From contig JAHBZB010000001.1 in the NCBI GenBank assembly GCA_019635635.1, positions 1,054,001 through 1,118,000 on the forward strand: 64,000 nucleotides of DNA. The letters run 5' to 3'. The notes below the pieces were generated by a model. It was not told the origin of the DNA. It did not search any database and saw only the letters and a program-made list of their open reading frames with translations. Position numbers and translations under genes: made by a program. Below are positions 58,718-64,000 of this stretch, in pieces; the stretch's first letter is position 1; every line of letters begins with the position of its first letter. The DNA is from Xanthobacteraceae bacterium (GTDB taxonomy: Bacteria > Pseudomonadota > Alphaproteobacteria > Rhizobiales > Xanthobacteraceae).

Positions 58718-61171
58718 CTACCGCCCCTTCCTCTTAAACGCCCGCGTGCCGCCGCGGCCCGCGGTGGAGGCGGGTTTGCGGCCGGTCGGAAGAGGGGCTG
58801 CCATCTTGCTTTTTGATGATCCCGCATGGGTGCTCGCTCCGCTCGCCATGCGGGATGTCGGATCATCGACAAACGCCATTTCGACTTCGCGCAGGCGCTT
58901 CAACTCGTCACGAAGCCGCGCGGCTTCCTCGAAGTTCAGGTCGCTGGCTGCCTCTTTCATCTGCTTTTCGAGATCGGCGAGCACCGCCTCGAAATTGTGC
59001 CCGTAGGTCGCAATATCCTCGGCGAAGCCCGCGTCCACCGTCACGCGGTCGCGCTCGTAGATCGAGCCCATGATGTCGCCGATGGATTTGCGTACGCTCT
59101 CCGGCGTGATGCCGTTCTCGGCGTTATATTCTTCCTGCTTCGCGCGGCGGCGATTGGTCTCTGCGATCGCGCGCTGCATCGAGCCGGTCTCCGAGTCGGC
59201 ATACAAGATCACGCGGCCGTCCACGTTGCGCGCGGCGCGGCCGATGGTCTGCACCAGCGACGTCTCGGAGCGCAGGAAACCTTCCTTGTCGGCATCCAGA
59301 ATCGCGACCAGCCCGCACTCGGGAATGTCGAGGCCCTCGCGCAGCAAGTTAATGCCGATCAGCACGTCGAAGGCGCCGAGGCGCAGGTCACGGATGATCT
59401 CGATGCGCTCGATGGTGTCGATGTCCGAGTGCATGTAGCGCACGCGCACGCCCTGTTCGTGCAGATATTCGGTGAGGTCCTCGGCCATGCGCTTGGTCAG
59501 CGTGGTGACCAGCGTGCGGTAGCCGCGCTTCGCGGTCTCGCGCACTTCGCCGAGCAGATCGTCGACCTGCGTGCGTGCGGGGCGAATGTCGATCTGCGGA
59601 TCGGTCAAGCCGGTCGGGCGGATCACCTGTTCCGCGAACACGCCTTGCGTCTGGCCCAGCTCCCAGCCGCCGGGCGTCGCGGACACGGCGATGGTCTGCG
59701 GGCGCATCGCGTCCCATTCCTCGAAACGGAGCGGGCGGTTGTCCATGCAGGAGGGGAGCCGAAAGCCGTATTCGGCGAGGGTCGCCTTGCGGCGGAAGTC
59801 GCCGCGATACATGCCGCCGATCTGCGGCACGGTGACGTGGCTCTCGTCGACGAAGATCAGTGCGTTGTCCGGCACATATTCGAACAGCGTCGGCGGCGGC
59901 TCGCCGGGAGCGCGGCCCGTGAGCCAGCGCGAATAGTTCTCGATGCCGGAGCAGACGCCGGCTGCCATCAGCATTTCCAGGTCGAACATGGTGCGCTGCT
60001 CGAGCCGCTGCGCTTCGAGGAGGCGGCCCGCTTTGACCAGTTCGTCGAGGCGCTGCTTCAGCTCGGCTTTGATGCCTTCGATCGCCTGATTGAGCGTCGG
60101 GCGCGGGGTCACGTAATGCGAGTTCGCGTAGATCTTGATGAATTCGAGCTCGTTGTGCTTCGCGCCGGTGAGCGGGTCGAATTCGTGGATCGCCTCGACA
60201 TCGTCGCCGAACAGCGAGACGCGCCAGGCGCGGTCTTCATAGTGCGCGGGGAAGATTTCGATGACGTCGCCGCGCACGCGGAAGGTGCCGCGCGCGAAAT
60301 CCATGTCGGTGCGGCGATATTGAAGCGCGACGAGATCGGCGATGATCTGGCGCTGGTCGAGCTTGTCGCCCTTTTTCACGTCGAAAGTCATGCGCGAATA
60401 GGTCTCGACCGAGCCGATGCCGTAGATGCACGACACCGAGGCGACGATGATGACGTCGTCGCGCTCGAGCAACGCGCGCGTCGCCGAGTGGCGCATGCGG
60501 TCGATCTGCTCGTTGATCGCGGAGTCTTTTTCTATGTAGGTGTCGGTGCGCGGGACATAGGCTTCCGGCTGGTAGTAGTCGTAATAGCTGACGAAATACT
60601 CGACCGCGTTCTCGGGGAAGAACGCCTTGAACTCGCCGTAGAGTTGCGCGGCAAGCGTCTTGTTCGGCGCGAGAATGAGCGCGGGGCGCTGCGTGCGCTC
60701 GATCACCTGCGCCATGGTGAAGGTCTTGCCGGAGCCGGTGACGCCGAGGAGCACCTGCGTGCGCTCGTTGTCGTGCACGCCGTTGACGAGTTCCTCGATC
60801 GCGGTGGGCTGGTCGCCGGCGGGCGCAAACTCCGAGACCAGCTTGAACTTCCTGCCGCCTTCGGATTTTGCCGGACGCTCGGGGCGATGCGGCGTCCATG
60901 CCGCGTTGTTGATGACGTCGCGGCCGTTCGCGATCAGCGCATTCAGCGCGTCCGCGCTTTTCGAGGAGCCGAGCGAAGCGCGGAAATCGTTCTCGTCCTG
61001 CGGCTTTTCGAAACCGGCCGCGCGCGCGAGTTCCGGGTCCACCGTCGGCGCAAGCGCCGGCGTCTCGAAATTCAGCTGCGGACGTTCGGCCATGCCGTGG
61101 CTGACGCCGCGGGCGGTGCGATAGGGCTTGTCGGCCTTACCGGCCGCCTTGGGCTTCGACTCTTTGGGCAT
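58718..61171 (-). CDS. uvrB: UvrABC excinuclease subunit B
   Basis: The 817-aa protein has a ~100-aa N-terminal extension, then Walker A ([20 protein letters not shown]), the beta-hairpin ([20 protein letters not shown]), DESH box ([20 protein letters not shown]), motifs IV-VI ([50 protein letters not shown]) and the C-terminal UVR domain ([20 protein letters not shown]). It loads onto damaged DNA with UvrA and recruits UvrC. The tail past the UVR domain ([20 protein letters not shown]) is encoded by a palindromic element at 58815-58867. The convergent or neighbouring island ends just downstream. Confidence 0.97.
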   Translation of the reverse strand: MPKESKPKAAGKADKPYRTARGVSHGMAERPQLNFETPALAPTVDPELARAAGFEKPQDENDFRASLGSSKSADALNALIANGRDVINNAAWTPHRPERPAKSEGGRKFKLVSEFAPAGDQPTAIEELVNGVHDNERTQVLLGVTGSGKTFTMAQVIERTQRPALILAPNKTLAAQLYGEFKAFFPENAVEYFVSYYDYYQPEAYVPRTDTYIEKDSAINEQIDRMRHSATRALLERDDVIIVASVSCIYGIGSVETYSRMTFDVKKGDKLDQRQIIADLVALQYRRTDMDFARGTFRVRGDVIEIFPAHYEDRAWRVSLFGDDVEAIHEFDPLTGAKHNELEFIKIYANSHYVTPRPTLNQAIEGIKAELKQRLDELVKAGRLLEAQRLEQRTMFDLEMLMAAGVCSGIENYSRWLTGRAPGEPPPTLFEYVPDNALIFVDESHVTVPQIGGMYRGDFRRKATLAEYGFRLPSCMDNRPLRFEEWDAMRPQTIAVSATPGGWELGQTQGVFAEQVIRPTGLTDPQIDIRPARTQVDDLLGEVRETAKRGYRTLVTTLTKRMAEDLTEYLHEQGVRVRYMHSDIDTIERIEIIRDLRLGAFDVLIGINLLREGLDIPECGLVAILDADKEGFLRSETSLVQTIGRAARNVDGRVILYADSETGSMQRAIAETNRRRAKQEEYNAENGITPESVRKSIGDIMGSIYERDRVTVDAGFAEDIATYGHNFEAVLADLEKQMKEAASDLNFEEAARLRDELKRLREVEMAFVDDPTSRMASGASTHAGSSKSKMAAPLPTGRKPASTAGRGGTRAFKRKGR
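58815..58867. repeat. Palindromic element inserted in frame in the uvrB tail
   Basis: GATGATCCCGCATGG (58815-58829) faces CCATGCGGGAT-gtcg-GATCATC (58846-58867), giving a long, nearly perfect hairpin. It is read on the minus strand as [18 protein letters not shown] in the uvrB frame, and it looks like an extragenic palindromic repeat of the kind found between genes. Its coding use is clear from the uninterrupted frame. The insertion does not touch the helicase core. Confidence 0.8.
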
Positions 61172-61210
61172 GGCCCGAATATGGGGTGGCCGCGCGGAAG
61201 AATAAAGGCG

Positions 61211-61939
61211 TCAGTCGCCGCCGCCGATATATCCCGCGATGCGCCACTTGCCGTCGCGCTTGGCGAAGCAGAGCCGCGGGTCGAGCGGCGTCAGGAGTTC
61301 GCCCGGCGCGACGAAAGCCTTCTTGCCGTCGTGGGTGACAACCGGCGACCAGCCGTTCTTGTAATCGAAGTCGGAGCCGCGCGCGGCAAGATCGACATAG
61401 ACGAAATGCGCGGAGAGTTTCGCGACTTCCGGCGAACCGGCTTCGCCTTTCTCGCGCGCAATCACGTTACCATGCGCGGGATAGCCCCAGTCGAAGACTT
61501 CGGTGTCGGTGTCTTTCAGGAGCTTCTCGAACTCCTTCTCATTATATTTCGGCGCGGGTGGGCCGCAGAACACGCCCTTTTTTTTCTCGTGCGGTCCCGG
61601 AACTTGGGCCGCGAATTTCGCAAGCAGCTCCCAGCCGCTGCCGTCGTCGGCATTCAGGCTGAGCGCGGTGGCGAAATTGATGAAGGCGGACTTCTTTTTC
61701 TCGAAGCCGCCGCCGAAGTCGCGTTCCCAGAAGAAACTGCCGGCGACGAGCTTGCGCAGCGCCTCGGCGTCTTTCTTCCGTGCGATTTCGCCAAGCGTCG
61801 CGCGGAATACTTCGAGCGAGGGATCGCTCGGACCCTTCGCGATCTCGGCTGCAACCAGCGGATATTCTTTAGGCGGTTCGGCGCTTGCCGTGGCGGTGAA
61901 AGCCAGCGCGAAAAGCGCGGTCAGAACGATTTTTTTCAT
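61211..61939 (-). CDS. Secreted protein with SH3-like end
   Basis: This 242-aa protein has a signal peptide (VLTALFALAFTATASA-EP). The first part has ALRKLVAGSFFWERDFGGGF, then FINFATALSLNADDGSGWEL. The C-terminal part has VFDWGYPAHGNVIAREKG, HFVYVDLAARGSDFDYKNGW and LCFAKRDGKWRIAGYIGGGD. The last 60-70 residues look like a small beta-barrel of the SH3 type. No catalytic motif is visible. It lies about 40 bases beyond uvrB on the same strand. Confidence 0.7.
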   Translation of the reverse strand: MKKIVLTALFALAFTATASAEPPKEYPLVAAEIAKGPSDPSLEVFRATLGEIARKKDAEALRKLVAGSFFWERDFGGGFEKKKSAFINFATALSLNADDGSGWELLAKFAAQVPGPHEKKKGVFCGPPAPKYNEKEFEKLLKDTDTEVFDWGYPAHGNVIAREKGEAGSPEVAKLSAHFVYVDLAARGSDFDYKNGWSPVVTHDGKKAFVAPGELLTPLDPRLCFAKRDGKWRIAGYIGGGD

Positions 61940-61988
61940 GCGTGCTCGAGGGTAGCGCCGATTATGAGGGGATTGTGGCTATGGGCCA

Positions 61989-62159
61989 TCACAGGCCCCG
62001 GAACATCGCCCCGATCATGAGCGCCGCCCAGGCGCCGGTCATGAAGGCGAAGCGGTGCAGGCCGACGAAGGGGATGTCCACGATCAGGCTAAGAAGCGCC
62101 AGCACCGCGAGGATCACGGACAGGAGGAATACGATGGTGGTCGGCGCGGTCAGGCGCAT
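61989..62159 (-). CDS. 56-residue membrane protein
   Basis: A short reading frame gives MRLTAPTTIVFLLSVILAVL, ALLSLIVDIPFVGLHRFAFM and TGAWAALMIGAMFRGL. It has two hydrophobic segments with Pro and His between, a GGAGAG ribosome site about nine bases upstream of the ATG at 62159 and a TGA stop. The layout is typical of the small two-span proteins common in this group. Function is unknown. Confidence 0.7.
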   Translation of the reverse strand: MRLTAPTTIVFLLSVILAVLALLSLIVDIPFVGLHRFAFMTGAWAALMIGAMFRGL

Positions 62160-62272
62160 GGGTCTCTCCGGGAACTGCGTTTGCGGACGTTGTGGCGGGA
62201 ATCGGATTCAGTCTAGCTTCGCGCCTCGTCCCGCGCGACTCCGCTTTTCCCCGTTCCCGCCCCGGTGCCCTG

Positions 62273-62620
62273 ATGACGCTTTCGCCCGCGATCACGCCGA
62301 TCCTGCTCCTGTTCGTTTCCAACATTTTCATGACCTATGCCTGGTATGGGCATCTGAAGGACAAGTCGTCGCCCATCATCTACGCGATCCTGTTCAGCTG
62401 GGGCATCGCCTTCATCGAATACTGCTTCGCGGTGCCCGCGAACCGCATCGGGCACGGTGTCTATTCGGCGGCACAGCTCAAGACGATTCAGGAAGTCATT
62501 ACACTGGTGATCTTCGCGGCGTTCTCGGTGCTTTACCTCGGCGAGAAGTTCACCTGGAATTATCTGGTCGGCTTCGCGCTGATCGCGGCCGGCGCCTATT
62601 TCATCTTCCATAAGTGGTAA
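62273..62620 (+). CDS. DUF486 family membrane protein
   Basis: The 115-aa protein has four hydrophobic segments and the DUF486 pattern ILLLFVSNIFMTYAWYGHLK, IYAILFSWGIAFIEYCFAVP and ANRIGHGVYSAAQLKTIQEV. It continues ITLVIFAAFSVLYLGEKFTW, NYLVGFALIAAGAYFIF. DUF486 proteins are small inner-membrane proteins of unknown function related to DMT transporters. The ATG at 62273 fits the family start; the frame extends upstream without support. It faces the PQQ-type dehydrogenase across six bases. Confidence 0.93.
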   Translation: MTLSPAITPILLLFVSNIFMTYAWYGHLKDKSSPIIYAILFSWGIAFIEYCFAVPANRIGHGVYSAAQLKTIQEVITLVIFAAFSVLYLGEKFTWNYLVGFALIAAGAYFIFHKW

Positions 62621-62626
62621 GGGCAG

Positions 62627-63766
62627 TTATTTCGCTGGCGTGAGCCGCAGGACCTTGCCGTTTCGCGCGTCGGTCAGGAGCCAGATCGCGCCGTCGGGCG
62701 CCTGCCGCACGTCGCGGATGCGGTCGCCTCCGGCTTCGAGCAACGCTTCCTCTTTCACGAATTTTTCGCCGTTCACTTCGATGCGGTAGAGAGAAGTGAA
62801 GACCAGCGAGCCGGTGAAGAGATTGCCCTTCCATCCGGGAAACAGATCGCCGGTGTAGAACATAGCACCCGAGGGCGCGATGGACGGCGTCCAGTAATGG
62901 ATCGGCTGCTCCATGCCTTCCTTGTGCGTATTTTCGTGAATCTTCGCGCCGGAATAGTCGATGCCGTAGCCGATCACCGGCCAGCCGTAATTCTTGCCGG
63001 CTTCGGGAATGTTGATCTCGTCGCCGCCGCGCGGGCCGTGCTCGACGATCCAGAGCTTGCCGGTTTGAGGGTGAAGGACCGCGCCCTGCACGTTGCGGTG
63101 GCCGTAGGACCAGATTTCCGGCTTCGCGTCTTTATTCTTCACAAAGGGATTGTCCATGGGCACGCCGCCATCGGGCGTCACGCGGATGATCTTGCCGATG
63201 TGGTTGGAAAGCTCCTGCGCCGGCGTCTTCAGGTTACGCTCGCCGGTGGTGATGAAAAGATTGCCGTCGCGCGCGAACACGAGCCGCGAGCCGAAGTGAA
63301 AGCCGCCGGGCCGCGCAGGCTCCTGCCGGAAAATCACTTTTACGTCTTCCAGCGATGCCTTGCCGTCTTTTTCCACAAACTTCCCGCGCGCGACCGAAGT
63401 GCTCGAGCCGTTCGCGCCGCGCGGTTCGGCGAAACTCAGGAAAACCAGATTGTCTTTTACAAAATTGGGGGAGAGCGCGACGTCGAGCAGTCCGCCCTGG
63501 CCGACGGCGGCGACTTCGGGCACGCCTGCGACCGGATCGGAGAGTTTGTTGTCCTTGCCGATGATGCGAAGCCGTCCCGGCCGTTCGGTGACCAGCGCGC
63601 GGCCATCGGGCAGGAAGGCGAGACCCCACGGATTTTGCAATCCGCTGGCGATGACTTCGACGCTGATTTGCGCTTTTTCGCTTTTGACGACGGTCGCTTC
63701 GGTCTGCGCCGATGCGGGCACGGCGAACAGAAGCGGGAGCAGGAAAAGGGTGCGGATTTTTTTCAT
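62627..63766 (-). CDS. PQQ-dependent sugar dehydrogenase (soluble glucose dehydrogenase family)
   Basis: The 379-aa protein has a signal peptide (LFLLPLLFAVPASA-QT). A six-bladed propeller follows: LQNPWGLAFLPDGRALVTER, GRLRIIGKDN, GQGGLLDVALSPNF, GSRLVFARDGNLFITTGERN, GHRNVQGAVLHPQTGKLWIV and EHGPRGGDEINIPEAGKNYG. Then WPSITPSGAMF-like WTPSIAPSGAMFYTGD and FTSLYRIEVNG appear. The catalytic His/Arg and EHGPRGGDE are those of the Asd/soluble GDH family (YliI-like). It oxidises aldoses in the periplasm with PQQ; the sugar is unknown. It converges on the DUF486 gene. Confidence 0.93.
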   Translation of the reverse strand: MKKIRTLFLLPLLFAVPASAQTEATVVKSEKAQISVEVIASGLQNPWGLAFLPDGRALVTERPGRLRIIGKDNKLSDPVAGVPEVAAVGQGGLLDVALSPNFVKDNLVFLSFAEPRGANGSSTSVARGKFVEKDGKASLEDVKVIFRQEPARPGGFHFGSRLVFARDGNLFITTGERNLKTPAQELSNHIGKIIRVTPDGGVPMDNPFVKNKDAKPEIWSYGHRNVQGAVLHPQTGKLWIVEHGPRGGDEINIPEAGKNYGWPVIGYGIDYSGAKIHENTHKEGMEQPIHYWTPSIAPSGAMFYTGDLFPGWKGNLFTGSLVFTSLYRIEVNGEKFVKEEALLEAGGDRIRDVRQAPDGAIWLLTDARNGKVLRLTPAK

Positions 63767-63823
63767 GCAGGAAAGCCTAGAGCCTTCCTGCATAACCTGC
63801 CAACGCAGCGATGGTTCGGAAAA

Positions 63824-63994
63824 TCAGCGGCGGGTTCGGTTGGTGCGCTTGTTGTGCACCGGGGCCACATCCCGCAAGGCGAGGATGGTGAGAACGCCCA
63901 TCACGACCACGATCAGCGCGAGGATGCCCATGGTGGTGAGCGCGGAGCTTGCGGACTCTTCCATCATGATGAGGTCGCTGCGGTTCGAGGCCAT
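63824..63994 (-). CDS. Short membrane protein at the right edge, possibly truncated
   Basis: The visible frame gives MASNRSDLIMMEESASSALT, TMGILALIVVVMGVLTILAL and RDVAPVHNKRTNRTRR. It has one membrane segment and a basic tail. The ATG at 63994 lies only six bases from the edge, so an earlier start or a longer gene cannot be ruled out. No family is recognised. Confidence 0.5.
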   Translation of the reverse strand: MASNRSDLIMMEESASSALTTMGILALIVVVMGVLTILALRDVAPVHNKRTNRTRR

Positions 63995-64000
63995 GGCGCT

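Noticed and set aside
58826-62020. Very long plus-strand open frame opposite uvrB
   Set aside because: It mirrors the codon bias of uvrB on the other strand, and its translation has no domain and is rich in Arg, His and Ala as usual for antisense of G+C-rich genes.
4-63990. CRISPR arrays, insertion sequences, prophage genes
   Set aside because: No regularly spaced direct repeats, transposase, integrase or phage structural genes were recognised.

Overview
The window is G+C-rich alphaproteobacterial chromosome, most likely from the Hyphomicrobiales (Rhizobiales), near Xanthobacteraceae/Bradyrhizobiaceae. Evidence for this: a SciP cell-cycle regulator beside flagellar genes; petA-petB-petC next to trmL; a MarR/OmpR-type pair resembling PetP/PetR; an EnvZ-like kinase; NWTGFY-type outer-membrane barrels; and many four-base ATGA/GTGA stop-start overlaps. 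Cytochrome b and c1 are separate genes, which argues against Bradyrhizobium or Rhodopseudomonas, where as I recall the two are fused. I see no rRNA, tRNA, CRISPR array, integrase or transposase gene.

Layout. 0-2.9 kb: edge of mnmA, then fliK, flgD and sciP. 2.9-8.4 kb: a DMT exporter, hydroxypyruvate isomerase, a metallophosphoesterase, a Nudix hydrolase, a glutathionyl-hydroquinone reductase and an acetyltransferase. 8.6-15.5 kb: a tightly coupled MoxR / DUF58 / BatA-DUF4159 / large membrane protein operon on the minus strand. 15.7-19.1 kb: DUF1285, CoA pyrophosphatase, a small membrane protein and the CCA-adding enzyme, then a DM13 protein. 19.1-22.6 kb: trmL diverging from the cytochrome bc1 operon, which ends in a strong terminator. 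22.6-31.7 kb: housekeeping genes (apt, two MaoC hydratases, ychF, pth, rplY, prs, pgeF, a MidA-type methyltransferase, lgt). 31.9-42.1 kb: ubiK, a YbjN protein, proC, a TetR regulator, csaA, the MarR-response regulator-kinase operon, ilvE, moaE/moaD, pgsA and uvrC. 42.3-55.7 kb: an envelope-rich stretch of barrels, secreted RNase T2 and many short secreted or membrane proteins, several with their own terminators.

The accessory part is 55.7-58.7 kb. A G+C-rich stretch with no convincing gene (about 55.86-56.13 kb) has long-range complementary arms and nested hairpins, and looks like a structured RNA or folded repeat. Next to it is a visibly A+T-richer island with a 518-aa protein I assign to the TIGR04141/DUF6119 'sporadically distributed' family, a convergent 74-aa orphan and a GrlR-like protein. 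This is the best candidate for an undescribed system. Just beyond, uvrB carries a palindromic element that is translated in frame in its C-terminal tail. The window ends with a small membrane protein, a DUF486 protein, a PQQ-type sugar dehydrogenase and one more short membrane ORF.

Functionally the window combines respiration (bc1, with a PetP/PetR-like regulator 15 kb away), nucleotide and tRNA metabolism, excision repair (uvrC and uvrB), molybdopterin synthesis and envelope biogenesis. All product names come from reading motifs; no database search was run.
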